Source: Mesorhizobium sp. ORS 3359 (GTDB lineage Bacteria; Pseudomonadota; Alphaproteobacteria; Rhizobiales; Rhizobiaceae). Taken from it: 64,000 nucleotides of DNA. The notes under the pieces were generated by a model. The model did not search any database, had not been told where the DNA came from, and saw only the letters and a program-made list of their open reading frames with translations. The stretch covers positions 1-64,000 of the forward strand of contig CCNC01000112.1 in NCBI GenBank assembly GCA_000824845.1, written 5' to 3'. The stretch's first letter is position 1, and every line of letters begins with the position of its first letter. This document shows, piece by piece, positions 53,797-62,798 of the stretch. Both the position numbers and the translations under genes were made by a program.

Positions 53797-54834
53797 ATGA
53801 ACGCTTCCGTTTCCCGCGTGCCCTGCACCGTCGTCACCGGCTTCCTCGGCGCCGGCAAGACGACGCTGATCCGCAACCTGCTCGAGAACGCCAAGGGCAA
53901 GCGGCTGGCAATCATCGTCAACGAATTCGGCGATGTCGGCATCGACGGCGAGATCCTGAAAGGCTGCGGCGTCGACACCTGTCCCGAGGAAAACATCGTC
54001 GAGCTCGCCAATGGCTGCATCTGCTGCACCGTCGCCGAGGATTTCGTGCCGGCGCTCGACCAGATCCTGTCCCGCACGCCGAAGGTCGACCACATTCTGA
54101 TCGAGACTTCCGGCCTCGCTCTGCCGAAGCCGCTGGTGCAAGCCTTCCAGTGGCCGACGGTGAAGAGCCGCGTGACGGTTGACGGCGTCGTTGCCGTGGT
54201 CGACGGCCCGGCGCTGGCCGACGGCCGCGTTGCCTCCGACATGGATGCGCTGCAGGCGCAGCGCGCGGCGGACGACTCGCTCGACCATGACGATCCGGTC
54301 GAAGAGGTGTTCGAGGACCAGATCGCCTGCGCCGACCTGATCATCCTGTCGAAGAGCGATCTGATGGACGCGGCGGGCTCTCAGCGCGCCAACGCCGTCA
54401 TCGGCGAGCATGTGGCGCGCGCCGTGAAAATCGTGCCGACCGCGCAAGGCAAGGTTGATCCTTCGGTGCTGCTCGGCCTCGGCCTCGCCGTCGAGGACGA
54501 CATCGAGAACCGCAAGACCCATCACGACGATGAGCTCGACCATGAGCACGACGATTTCGATTCCTTCGTCATCGACATCCCGTCGATCGCCAATCCGGAC
54601 GAGCTGGCCAAGCGGGTCGCCCTTGCCGCCGAGCAGGAGAACGTGCTGCGCGTCAAAGGCTTCGTCGAGGTCGGCGGCAAGCCGATGCGGCTTCTGCTCC
54701 AGGCCGTGGGGCCGCGCGTCAACCATTATTACGACCGCGCCTGGACAGCCGAGGACGACCGCCGCTCGCGGCTTGTCGTCATCGGCCTCAAGGGGCTGAA
54801 CCGCCCGGCGATCGAGCGTATCCTCGCCGGCTGA
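53797..54834 (+). CDS. cobW: CobW-type G3E GTPase (cobalt/zinc chaperone)
   Basis: A 345-residue P-loop GTPase of COG0523. Walker A GFLGAGKTT at 15-23, metal-binding GCICC at 73-77, LIETSGLALPKPL, SKSDLMD (guanine specificity), a histidine/acidic loop THHDDELDHEHDDFD, and the CobW C-terminal domain. CobW is thought to deliver Co2+ to the CobNST chelatase in the cytoplasm. Its place between the riboswitch-controlled DUF1636 gene and cobN supports the cobalt role over zinc. Confidence 0.94.
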   Translation: MNASVSRVPCTVVTGFLGAGKTTLIRNLLENAKGKRLAIIVNEFGDVGIDGEILKGCGVDTCPEENIVELANGCICCTVAEDFVPALDQILSRTPKVDHILIETSGLALPKPLVQAFQWPTVKSRVTVDGVVAVVDGPALADGRVASDMDALQAQRAADDSLDHDDPVEEVFEDQIACADLIILSKSDLMDAAGSQRANAVIGEHVARAVKIVPTAQGKVDPSVLLGLGLAVEDDIENRKTHHDDELDHEHDDFDSFVIDIPSIANPDELAKRVALAAEQENVLRVKGFVEVGGKPMRLLLQAVGPRVNHYYDRAWTAEDDRRSRLVVIGLKGLNRPAIERILAG

Positions 54835-54851
54835 GGGAAATCCGGACTGCG

Positions 54852-57800
54852 ATGCATATCCTCGCCACCACATCCGCTTCGCTCGACGATCTCGCCGAGC
54901 CGATCGACCTCAGGCAGACGCCTGCGGATGTCGTGGCGCTGTCCTTCACCGACAGCGATCTCGCCGGCCTGGCCGCTGCTTGGAAGGCCGATGCCGCGCG
55001 ACTGCCTTCGATGCGGCTCGCAGCCTTGCGCGACCTTCGCCATCCGATGTCGGTGGATCTCTGGATCGACAGCGTCGCCCGCCACGCCAAGGTCGTCCTC
55101 GTCCGCATCCTTGGCGGCTATGACTGGTGGCGCTATGGCTGCGACCAGCTCGCCTCGGTGGCGCGCGAGCGTGGCATCAAGCTGGCGCTGCTGCCCGGCG
55201 AAAGCCATGACGAGGACCAGCGGCTGATCGAAGCCTCGACCCTGCCGCGCGCCGAGTTGGACGCTCTGCTCGGCTATTTCCGCGAGGGCGGGCCGGCCAA
55301 TATGAGCGCACTGGTGCAAAGGCTGGCAAGACTTGCCGGGTCGGATGCGGCCGTGTCCGAGCCGGTGAGCGTGCCGAAGGCTGGGTTTTATCAGCCTGGA
55401 GTTGGTGTCGTTGAGAAGCCGAACCTTTCAGAGGTCGGCCATCCTTCGCCCGGGGGGGCGACGGAACTCGACGTCGACAATTTCGCCGTCGTCCCCATCC
55501 TCTTCTACCGCTCGATGCTGTTGGCGGCAGACGTAGCACCGATCGACGCTCTCGCGGAGGCGTTGAAGCTGCAAGGCCTGACGCCCGTGCCGATCTTCGT
55601 CTCCAGCCTGAAAGACCCGGCGTCGCTCGCCTTCGTCGAAACCGCCCTCGCCTCGCTGCACCCCGCCGCCATCGTCACCGCCACCGCCTTTGCCTCCGGC
55701 GCGGAGCCCGGCGCCGAAACCCTGTTCGACCGCGCCGGCGTGCCCGTCTTTCAGGTCATCGTCGCCACGACGCGCCGCGAGGTCTGGGAGAACAACCAGC
55801 GTGGCCTGGCGCCCGCCGATCTTGCCATGCATGTCATCCTGCCCGAGCTCGACGGCCGCATCCTGGCCGGCGCCATCTCCTTCAAGGGCGAGATCGAGAC
55901 CGATCCGGCACTGGCCTTTCGCGCCTTTGCCAACCGGCCGGAAATGGACCGCGTGGGGCAGGTCGCCAAGCGGATCGCGGCTTTTATCCGCCTGCAGAGG
56001 ACCAAGCGGGCCGAGCGCAAGCTGGCGATCCTGATCCCCGACTATCCGAGCGCGCCCGGACGGACCGGCTATGCGGTCGGGCTTGATGTGCCCTCCAGTG
56101 TGCTTGCGATGCTGCATGACCTGAAGGAACAGGGCTATGCGGTTGAAGGGAATCCGCAATCGCCGCGGGCGTTGCTGGATGCGCTGGAGGTGGGTGGGCA
56201 AGGGTTAAGTTCAAAAGAATACCTGCGTTTCTCGGCCGAATTGCCCGACGCTGCGCGCGATGCGGTTGAGGCCGCTTGGGGCAAGGCCAATGACGAAGCT
56301 CACGTCAATGCGCCCCCCTCTGTCCTGCCGGACATCTCCCTCACTTGGGGGGAGATTGGCAGTTCCTCTGGCGGCGCTCTCCCTGCAACGTCGGAGATTG
56401 GCGAAAGCGTGGACGAGAGCTCAATCTCCCCCCTCGTGGGGGAGATGTCCGGCAGGACAGAGGGGGGCGCGTCAGAACGCCGACCTTCGCAGAGAAACTT
56501 CGAAACCCGCTTCCCCTTCCGCGCCGCCACCTTTGGCAACGTCACCGTGGCGCTGGCCCCCGATCGCGGCCGCTCGGCCGACCGGCGCGCCGATTACCAC
56601 GACCCGACGCTGCCCCCGCGTCACGAACTCATCGCCTTTGGCTTCTGGCTGCAGAAATCGCTCGGCGTCCACGCCATCGTCCATGTCGGCGCGCATGGCA
56701 CATTGGAATGGCTGCCGGGCAAGACCGTTGCGCTCTCCGACACCTGCTTCCCCGAGATCGTCACCGGCTCGCTGCCGGTCATCTATCCCTTCATCGTCTC
56801 CAATCCCGGCGAAGCGGCGCAGGCCAAGCGCCGCATTTCCGCGGTCACCCTCGGCCATCTGCCCCCGCCACTGACCGGCGCCAGCCTCGATGAGGCGCAT
56901 CAGAGGCTGGAACGGCTGGTCGACGAATATGCCCAGGCCGATGGGCTCGACCGTCGCCGCCGCGACCGCTTGGCCAGGCTAATCGTCGAGACGGCGCGGA
57001 AGACCGGGCTTGCCTCGGAAGCCGGCGTCGCCAGGACCGACCAGCCCGACGAAGCGCTGCGCCGCATCGATGCCTGGCTCTGCGACCTTAAGGATTTCGC
57101 GGTCAAGGACGGGCTGCATGTCTATGGCCGCGCACCGGAAGACGAAGCCGATCCGCTGCGCCGGCAAAGCGCGGCAGCCGAGAAAGCCAACCTGCTCGCC
57201 GCACTCGACGGCCGCCATATCAAGGCCGGGCCGGCCGGAGCCCCGGCGCGCGGCCGCTCCGATGTGCTCCCCACCGGCCGCAACCTCTTCACCTCCGATC
57301 CGCGCACCATGCCCACGCCGACCGCCTATGATCTCGGCCAGGCGGCGGCTGAGGAAGTGGTGCGCAGCTACATGCAGAGCCATGGCGACTGGCCGCGTTC
57401 GCTGGTTATCGACCTCTGGGGTTCGGCCTCCTTGCGCACCGGCGGCGAGGAAATCGCGCAGGGCCTGGCGCTCATGGGCTGCCGGCCGCAATGGGATGCC
57501 GCGACCGGTCGCGTCACCGGCATCGAGGTGTTGCCGCCGGCGACGCTCGGCCGCCCGCGCGTCGACGTCACCTGGCGCATCTCCGGGCTGTTCCGCGACA
57601 TGTTCCCGACCCAGATCGCGCTGATCGACGCCGCCGCGAATGCCGTCGCCGGCCGCGACGAGGACGATACGGAGAACCCGCTCGCCGCGACGACGCGCGC
57701 TCACGGCAAGGTCAGCCCGCGCATTTTCGGCACCTCGCCCGGCACCTATGGCGCCGGCGTTGAAGATCTGCTCTCGCGCGGCGAATGGGGCGTGCGCGAG

Positions 57801-58436
57801 GAGATCGGCCGCGCCTATCTCGACGCCACTTCGCACGCCTATGGCGGCGCCGACGGCGAAGCGATTTCGGCGCCCGGCGCCTTCGAAGGCCGGGTCGCCG
57901 AAGCCGATCTTCTCGTCCACACCGGCGACGATCCGGGCCGCGATATCCTCGAAGGCTCGGCCGATGTCGCCTTCATCGGCGGCTTTTTGGCCGCACTTGC
58001 CGCGCTTGGCCGCAACGCCGACGTTATTGTGCTCGACACCACCGACCCGCAGAAGCCGAAGCCGCGTTCGGTCAGCGAGGCCGTATCGCGCGTGGTCCGC
58101 GCCCGCGCCGTCAACCCGCGCTTCATCGCCGGCCAGATGCGTCACGGCCCGCGCGGCGCCTCGGAATTCGCCGAAACGGTCGACCGCCTGGTCGGCTTCG
58201 CCGAAACCACCCATGCCATTTCCGGCGCGCTGATCGAGGCCGTGTACGACAACTATGTCGGCGACCCCGACGTTCGCGCCTTCCTGCTGCGCGAGAACCC
58301 GGCGGCGGCGAAAGTCATCGCCGAGCGCTTTCTTGCTGCCCGGCGGCGCGGTCTCTGGCATCCGCTCAGGAATTCCATCGACGACGATCTCGCTGCCTTG
58401 ATCGCCGAAGCCGAAACAAACGAGGTGGCGGCATGA
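54852..58436 (+). CDS. cobN: Cobaltochelatase subunit CobN, with in-frame palindromic insertion
   Basis: A 1194-residue large subunit of the aerobic cobaltochelatase that inserts Co2+ into hydrogenobyrinic acid a,c-diamide. Typical stretches: ILGGYDWWRYGCDQLA, ILIPDYPSAPGRTGYAVGLDVP, VHVGAHGTLEWLPGKTVALS, NPRFIAGQMRHGPRGASEFAETVDRL near the C-terminus. Residues about 487-540 (APPSVLPDIS ... ISPLVGEMSGRTEGGA) are encoded by a palindromic repeat, not by CobN sequence, and sit in a variable linker. Even with it, the chain is shorter than the roughly 1275 residues of P. denitrificans CobN. Overlaps cobG by ATGA. Confidence 0.93.
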   Translation: MHILATTSASLDDLAEPIDLRQTPADVVALSFTDSDLAGLAAAWKADAARLPSMRLAALRDLRHPMSVDLWIDSVARHAKVVLVRILGGYDWWRYGCDQLASVARERGIKLALLPGESHDEDQRLIEASTLPRAELDALLGYFREGGPANMSALVQRLARLAGSDAAVSEPVSVPKAGFYQPGVGVVEKPNLSEVGHPSPGGATELDVDNFAVVPILFYRSMLLAADVAPIDALAEALKLQGLTPVPIFVSSLKDPASLAFVETALASLHPAAIVTATAFASGAEPGAETLFDRAGVPVFQVIVATTRREVWENNQRGLAPADLAMHVILPELDGRILAGAISFKGEIETDPALAFRAFANRPEMDRVGQVAKRIAAFIRLQRTKRAERKLAILIPDYPSAPGRTGYAVGLDVPSSVLAMLHDLKEQGYAVEGNPQSPRALLDALEVGGQGLSSKEYLRFSAELPDAARDAVEAAWGKANDEAHVNAPPSVLPDISLTWGEIGSSSGGALPATSEIGESVDESSISPLVGEMSGRTEGGASERRPSQRNFETRFPFRAATFGNVTVALAPDRGRSADRRADYHDPTLPPRHELIAFGFWLQKSLGVHAIVHVGAHGTLEWLPGKTVALSDTCFPEIVTGSLPVIYPFIVSNPGEAAQAKRRISAVTLGHLPPPLTGASLDEAHQRLERLVDEYAQADGLDRRRRDRLARLIVETARKTGLASEAGVARTDQPDEALRRIDAWLCDLKDFAVKDGLHVYGRAPEDEADPLRRQSAAAEKANLLAALDGRHIKAGPAGAPARGRSDVLPTGRNLFTSDPRTMPTPTAYDLGQAAAEEVVRSYMQSHGDWPRSLVIDLWGSASLRTGGEEIAQGLALMGCRPQWDAATGRVTGIEVLPPATLGRPRVDVTWRISGLFRDMFPTQIALIDAAANAVAGRDEDDTENPLAATTRAHGKVSPRIFGTSPGTYGAGVEDLLSRGEWGVREEIGRAYLDATSHAYGGADGEAISAPGAFEGRVAEADLLVHTGDDPGRDILEGSADVAFIGGFLAALAALGRNADVIVLDTTDPQKPKPRSVSEAVSRVVRARAVNPRFIAGQMRHGPRGASEFAETVDRLVGFAETTHAISGALIEAVYDNYVGDPDVRAFLLRENPAAAKVIAERFLAARRRGLWHPLRNSIDDDLAALIAEAETNEVAA
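56310..56470. repeat. Palindromic element inside cobN (31-bp perfect arms)
   Basis: Left arm 56310-56340 (starts GCGCCCCCCTCTGTCC) and right arm 56440-56470 (ends GGACAGAGGGGGGCGC) are exact reverse complements over 31 bp. An inner pair GGGGGGAGATTG / CAATCTCCCCCC continues the hairpin. The element is open in the cobN frame and encodes APPSVLPDIS...SPLVGEMSGRTEGGA. A second copy is in cobG at 59102-59280. Confidence 0.92.
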
Positions 58437-59926
58437 ATGCCTTTTCGCGCCGCGGCGCCTGCCCTGCACTCAGCGCGCCGATGCAGACCGGCGACGGGCT
58501 TTTGGTGCGGCTCAATCCAGTCACTGGAGGACTTGCGCCAAACTTGCTGATCCGATTAGGCGAATCCGCCCTGCGCCACGGCAACGGCATCATGGAAGTG
58601 ACCGCGCGCGGCAGCCTGCAGATACGTGGTTTGACGGCGGAAAGCGCGCGGCTGCTGGCGGCGGAAGTGGATGTGCTGGGCATCGCGGTGCGCAGCGGCG
58701 TGCCCGTCGAGACGGGGCCGCTGGCGGGGATAGATCCGCAGGAGGTTGCCGATCCGCGCCCGTTGGCCGAGCGGATCAGGACGGCGATCGAGGAAGCTGG
58801 GCTGACGGGGAGGCTGGGGCCGAAGGTGTCGGTTGTTGTCGATGGCGGCGGGCAACTGACGATGGATACCGTGGCCGCCGATGTGAGGCTGAGGGCGGTG
58901 CGCGCTGGCGGGGATACCTTTTGGAGCGTATCGGTTGCCGGCGACGCGCGAAGTGCAAAGCCGCTTGCGACGGTCGATGCGGGTGCTGCACGCGACATTG
59001 CTGTGGCGGCATTGAGGATGGTCGCCGAAAAAGGAGGCGAGGCGCATACCCGCGATTTGTCGGAACGGCAGTTGGCCTCTCTCGCAGGCTGGCGTTCCTT
59101 CGCGCCCCCCTCTGTCCTGCCGGACATCTCCCCCACAGGCGGGGAGATTAGCAGCTCGCGCGGCGGCTCTCTCTCTGCAGCGAACTCTCATATTCCGACC
59201 CCGGCGATTGGCGAAAACGAAGGCGACAGCCTAATCTCCCCCCTAGTGGGGGAGATGTCCGGCAGGACAGAGGGGGGCGCCGTAGAGCGCCCTCGCTCGC
59301 CGATTGGCCTTTTCAACGTTGATGAAGGCACTGCTTTCGGTATCGCCCTGCCCTTCGGCAGCATGCCGGCGCAGAACCTTATCGAGCTTGCCACAAAGGC
59401 CGCAGAACTTGGCTCAACCGAAATCCGCCTCGCCCCCGGCCGCGCCCTGCTTGTCCTCGGCCTCTCTCCGTCCGCCTGCGCTACGCTGCAATCCACCGCC
59501 GCCACGCTCGGCTTCGTCACCTCCCCTGCCGACCCGCGCACCCGTATCGCCGCCTGTCCCGGCACGCCGGCCTGCGCTTCCGGCAATATCGCCACGCGCA
59601 CCATCGCCGAGACAATCGCAACCGAAAGCCCCGACCTCCTCGACACTTCGCTGACGCTTCACATTTCCGGCTGCGCCAAGGGGTGCGCGCATCCCGGGCC
59701 GGCGATGCTCACCCTGGTCGGCGACGAAAACGGAGCCGGACTTGTCGTGGACGGGACGGCAAAGGCCCTTCCTGCCGGATACAGGCCGGGCTATGACGCC
59801 GCGCGCGGGATCGCCGGTATCGCGGCGGCGATCCATGACGCGCGACATCAGGGCGAAACCGCCGCCGCTTGCCTCACAAGGCTTGGCGCTTCCGGCATCG
59901 CCGACCTCTATCGACGGAACCAGTGA
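58433..59926 (+). CDS. cobG: Precorrin-3B synthase, with in-frame palindromic insertion
   Basis: About 497 residues from the ATG at 58433 that overlaps the cobN stop. CobG is an O2-dependent monooxygenase of the nitrite/sulfite-reductase-like family and carries a [4Fe-4S] centre. The cluster cysteines are seen in RIAACPGTPACASGN and HISGCAKGCAHPGPA. N-terminal FSRRGACPALSAPMQTGDGLLVRL is typical. Residues about 224-283 derive from a palindromic repeat inserted between the two halves; without it the protein would be near 437, close to the known size of about 460. Followed directly by cobH. Confidence 0.93.
   Translation: MNAFSRRGACPALSAPMQTGDGLLVRLNPVTGGLAPNLLIRLGESALRHGNGIMEVTARGSLQIRGLTAESARLLAAEVDVLGIAVRSGVPVETGPLAGIDPQEVADPRPLAERIRTAIEEAGLTGRLGPKVSVVVDGGGQLTMDTVAADVRLRAVRAGGDTFWSVSVAGDARSAKPLATVDAGAARDIAVAALRMVAEKGGEAHTRDLSERQLASLAGWRSFAPPSVLPDISPTGGEISSSRGGSLSAANSHIPTPAIGENEGDSLISPLVGEMSGRTEGGAVERPRSPIGLFNVDEGTAFGIALPFGSMPAQNLIELATKAAELGSTEIRLAPGRALLVLGLSPSACATLQSTAATLGFVTSPADPRTRIAACPGTPACASGNIATRTIAETIATESPDLLDTSLTLHISGCAKGCAHPGPAMLTLVGDENGAGLVVDGTAKALPAGYRPGYDAARGIAGIAAAIHDARHQGETAAACLTRLGASGIADLYRRNQ
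59102..59280. repeat. Palindromic element inside cobG (31-bp perfect arms)
   Basis: Arms 59102-59132 and 59250-59280 are identical in sequence to the 31-bp arms of the cobN copy and perfectly complementary. The inner pair is GGGGAGATTAG / CTAATCTCCCC, differing from the cobN copy by paired changes. It is read in the same orientation and frame as in cobN (APPSVLPDIS...SPLVGEMSGRTEGGA), with a longer, different loop (179 versus 161 bp in total). Confidence 0.92.
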
Positions 59927-60559
59927 ATGGCCGCCTACGACTATATCCATGACGGGATGGCGATCTACGAGCGCTCTTTCGCCATCATCCGCGCCGAGGC
60001 GGACCTGTCGCGCTTCTCCGAGGCCGAGGCGGATGTTGCCATCCGCATGATCCATGCCTGCGGCCAGGTCGAAGCCGCCAGCCATTTCGTTTTCTCGAAC
60101 GATTTCGTTGAAGCGGCCCGCGCGGCGCTTGCCGCCGGCGCGCCGATCTTCTGCGATGCCGAGATGGTGGCGCATGGCGTCACCCGGGCCCGGCTGCCGG
60201 CTGGCAACGAGGTGATCTGCACGCTGCGCGACCCGCGCACGCATGACATTGCCAGAGAAATCGGCAACACCCGCTCAGCGGCGGCGATCGACCTCTGGGG
60301 CGAGCGCATGGCCGGCTCGGTCGTCGCCATCGGCAATGCGCCGACCGCGCTCTTCTATCTGTTGGAAAAACTGCGCGACGGCGCGCCAAAGCCGGCCGCG
60401 ATCATCGGCATGCCGGTCGGCTTCGTGGGCGCCGCTGAATCCAAAGATGCGCTGGCCGAGAATTCCTATGGCGTGCCCTATGCCATCGTGCGCGGCAGGC
60501 TCGGCGGCAGCGCTATGACCGCCGCCGCGCTCAATTCGTTGGCGAGGCCCGGCCTGTGA
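59927..60559 (+). CDS. cobH: Precorrin-8X methylmutase
   Basis: A 210-residue enzyme that moves the C-11 methyl group to C-12, giving hydrogenobyrinic acid. YIHDGMAIYERSFAIIRAEADL, MIHACGQVEAASHFVFS (active-site His), APIFCDAEMVAHGVTR and IIGMPVGFVGAAESKDAL are family motifs. Its ATG follows the cobG stop with no gap and its stop overlaps the cobI start (GTGA). Confidence 0.95.
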   Translation: MAAYDYIHDGMAIYERSFAIIRAEADLSRFSEAEADVAIRMIHACGQVEAASHFVFSNDFVEAARAALAAGAPIFCDAEMVAHGVTRARLPAGNEVICTLRDPRTHDIAREIGNTRSAAAIDLWGERMAGSVVAIGNAPTALFYLLEKLRDGAPKPAAIIGMPVGFVGAAESKDALAENSYGVPYAIVRGRLGGSAMTAAALNSLARPGL

Positions 60560-61305
60560 ACGCTCTCCCGAAAGGACGCCTCGTCGGCGTCGGCACCGGC
60601 CCCGGCGATCCGGAGCTTCTGACGCTGAAGGCCGCGCGAGCATTGGCCGAAGCCGATGTCGTCGCCTATTTCGCCAAGCGCGGCAACAACAGCAATGCGC
60701 GCGCCATCGTCGAGGCGCGCTTCCGGCCGGACATGATCGAGCTGCCGCTGCTCTACCCGGTGACGACGGAGATCGACAAGGATCACGACGACTACCGCGC
60801 GCAGATCACCGATTTCTACGAGCATTCGGCCGAACAGGTCGCCGAGCATCTCGGCGCCGGCAGGATGGTGGCGGTGCTGTCGGAGGGCGATCCGCTTTTC
60901 TACGGCTCCTACATGCACCTGCATGTTCGCCTCGCGCACCGTTTCCCGACCGAGGTCATTCCCGGCATCACCGCCATGTCCGGCTGCTGGTCGCAGACCG
61001 GCCTGCCGATCGTCCAGGGCGACGACGTGCTGACCGTGCTGCCGGGCACGATGAGCGAGTTCGAGCTGACCCGTCGGCTGGCCGACACCGATGCTGCGGT
61101 AATCATGAAGGTCGGCCGCAACCTGCCGAAGATCAGGCGCGCGCTGGAAGCTACCGGCAAGCTGGCCAAGGCCGTCTATGTCGAGCGCGGCACCATGCCG
61201 GGCAGCGTCTCCATGCGGCTGGCCGAAAAGCCGGACGACAAGGCGCCCTATTTCGCCATCGTGCTGGTCGCCGGCTGGTCGGCCCGCCCAGGGGCGAAGC
61301 CATGA
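60556..61305 (+). CDS. cobI: Precorrin-2 C20-methyltransferase
   Basis: A 249-residue SAM-dependent tetrapyrrole methylase starting at the GTG at 60556. LVGVGTGPGDPELLTLKAARAL, VAVLSEGDPLFYGSYMH, VIPGITAMSGCWSQTGLPI and the C-terminal YFAIVLVA are typical. It makes precorrin-3A. Overlaps on both sides show translational coupling. Confidence 0.95.
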   Translation: MNALPKGRLVGVGTGPGDPELLTLKAARALAEADVVAYFAKRGNNSNARAIVEARFRPDMIELPLLYPVTTEIDKDHDDYRAQITDFYEHSAEQVAEHLGAGRMVAVLSEGDPLFYGSYMHLHVRLAHRFPTEVIPGITAMSGCWSQTGLPIVQGDDVLTVLPGTMSEFELTRRLADTDAAVIMKVGRNLPKIRRALEATGKLAKAVYVERGTMPGSVSMRLAEKPDDKAPYFAIVLVAGWSARPGAKP

Positions 61306-62066
61306 GCGGCCGCCTTACCGTTATCGGTCTCGGCCCCGGCAATGCAGATCAGGTCACGCCGCAGGCTGCCAATGCCGTCGCCGAGGCTTCCTTTTTCTAT
61401 GGCTACAAGCCCTATCTCGACCGGCTGGAGCTGCGGCCGGATCAGACCCGCATCGCCTCCGACAACCGCGAGGAGCTCGCCCGTTCCAACGAGGCGCTGG
61501 CCAAGGCGGCCGAGGGCCATAACGTCGCCGTCGTTTCCGGCGGCGACCCCGGCGTCTTCGCCATGGCCGCGGCCGTTTGCGAGGCGATCGAAGCCGGCCC
61601 CGACGAATGGCGCGCCGTCGACCTCGCTGTGGTCCCCGGCGTCACTGCCATGCTTGCCGTCGCGGCCCGCATCGGCGCGCCGCTCGGCCACGATTTCTGC
61701 GCCATCTCGCTCTCCGACAATCTCAAGCCCTGGGAGCTGATCGAGCTGCGCCTGCTGGCGGCTGCGGGAGCCGGCTTCGTCATTGCGCTCTACAACCCGA
61801 TCAGCAAGGCCCGCCCCTGGCAGCTCGGCCGCGCCTTCGAATGCCTGAAGGCGATCCTGCCCGGCACCACGCCGGTGATCTTCGGCCGCGCCGCCGGCCG
61901 GCCCGACGAGCGCATCGAGGTTTTCCTGCTCGCGGACGCCGATGCCGCAAAAGCCGACATGTCGACCTGCATCATCATCGGCTCGCCGGAGACCCGCATC
62001 ATCAGGCGCGGCGAGAAACCCGCGCTGGTCTACACACCGCGTTCGGCAACGGGCGCGAAAAGATGA
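61302..62066 (+). CDS. cobJ: Precorrin-3B C17-methyltransferase
   Basis: A 254-residue SAM-dependent methylase that contracts the ring to precorrin-4. LTVIGLGPGNADQVTPQAANAV, FFYGYKPYLDRL, VAVVSGGDPGVFAMAAAV, VVPGVTAMLAVAARIGAPLGHDFCAISLSD and FVIALYNPISKARPWQL are the expected motifs. Its 3' end overlaps the convergent cobK by 37 bp. Confidence 0.96.
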   Translation: MSGRLTVIGLGPGNADQVTPQAANAVAEASFFYGYKPYLDRLELRPDQTRIASDNREELARSNEALAKAAEGHNVAVVSGGDPGVFAMAAAVCEAIEAGPDEWRAVDLAVVPGVTAMLAVAARIGAPLGHDFCAISLSDNLKPWELIELRLLAAAGAGFVIALYNPISKARPWQLGRAFECLKAILPGTTPVIFGRAAGRPDERIEVFLLADADAAKADMSTCIIIGSPETRIIRRGEKPALVYTPRSATGAKR

Positions 62067-62797
62067 TCGACTTTCGCCGCCAGCGCATCGACGGTTTCGG
62101 CCGACGGCACGTCAGGCAAAGGCGGCCGGCGGATCATGATCACCTCAATGCCGAGCGCCCGCGCCGCCGCGATCTTGCCGTAGGTCGCCTCGCCGCCGCT
62201 GTTCTTGGAGACGACGGCATCGATCCCGTGTTTTTCGAGCAGCGCTCGCTCATCCGCTTCCGGAAACGGTCCGCGCGCCAGCAGATAGAGCGCATCGGGC
62301 ACGGCAAGCTTCGGCTCGACCGGATCGACGCTGCGGATCAGGTAGCGGTGCTGCGGCGCGGCCTCGAAAGCGCCAGCCTCCTGCCGGCCGATCGCCAAAA
62401 AGACACGGCGCGGCGCCTGGCCGAGAGCGCTTGCCGCCTCAGCGACATTGTCGACCAGCGTCCAGCGATCGCCCGCGACCGGTTCCCAGCCGGGGCGCCG
62501 CAGCGCAAGAATCGGCACGCCGGTTTGCCGCGCCGCTTCGGCAGCGTTGGCAGAGATGCGGGCCGCGTAAGGATGCGTGGCATCGATCAGAAGATCGACC
62601 TCTTCCTGGCGAAGATAGGCGGCAAGCCCCGCCGCGCCGCCAAAGCCGCCGACACGCACCGGCACGCCTTGCGCGACAGGAGTTTCGGTTCGACCGGCGA
62701 GCGACAGCGTGACCGAGAAATCCCGGCGACGTGCCAGCTTTCCCGCGAGTTGCCGGGCTTCGGTCGTTCCGCCGAGGATCAGAATGCGGTGGGTCAT
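62030..62797 (-). CDS. cobK: Precorrin-6A reductase
   Basis: About 255 residues from MTHRILILGGTTEARQLAGKL at 62797; the longer open frame would run into cobL. NADPH-dependent reduction of precorrin-6A. IDATHPYAARISANAAEAARQ and VFLAIGRQEAGAF are CobK motifs, with VVSKNSGGEATYGKIAAARALGI near the C-terminus. It is antisense within the operon: its start is one base from the cobL start and its stop lies inside cobJ, so it needs a promoter inside cobL. Confidence 0.94.
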   Translation of the reverse strand: MTHRILILGGTTEARQLAGKLARRRDFSVTLSLAGRTETPVAQGVPVRVGGFGGAAGLAAYLRQEEVDLLIDATHPYAARISANAAEAARQTGVPILALRRPGWEPVAGDRWTLVDNVAEAASALGQAPRRVFLAIGRQEAGAFEAAPQHRYLIRSVDPVEPKLAVPDALYLLARGPFPEADERALLEKHGIDAVVSKNSGGEATYGKIAAARALGIEVIMIRRPPLPDVPSAETVDALAAKVDHLFAPVAERGV

Positions 62798-62798
62798 C

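Noticed and set aside
56310..59280. Pseudogene or frameshift interpretation of cobN and cobG
   Set aside because: Both frames stay open through the insertions and all flanking family motifs are intact, so the genes are probably functional.
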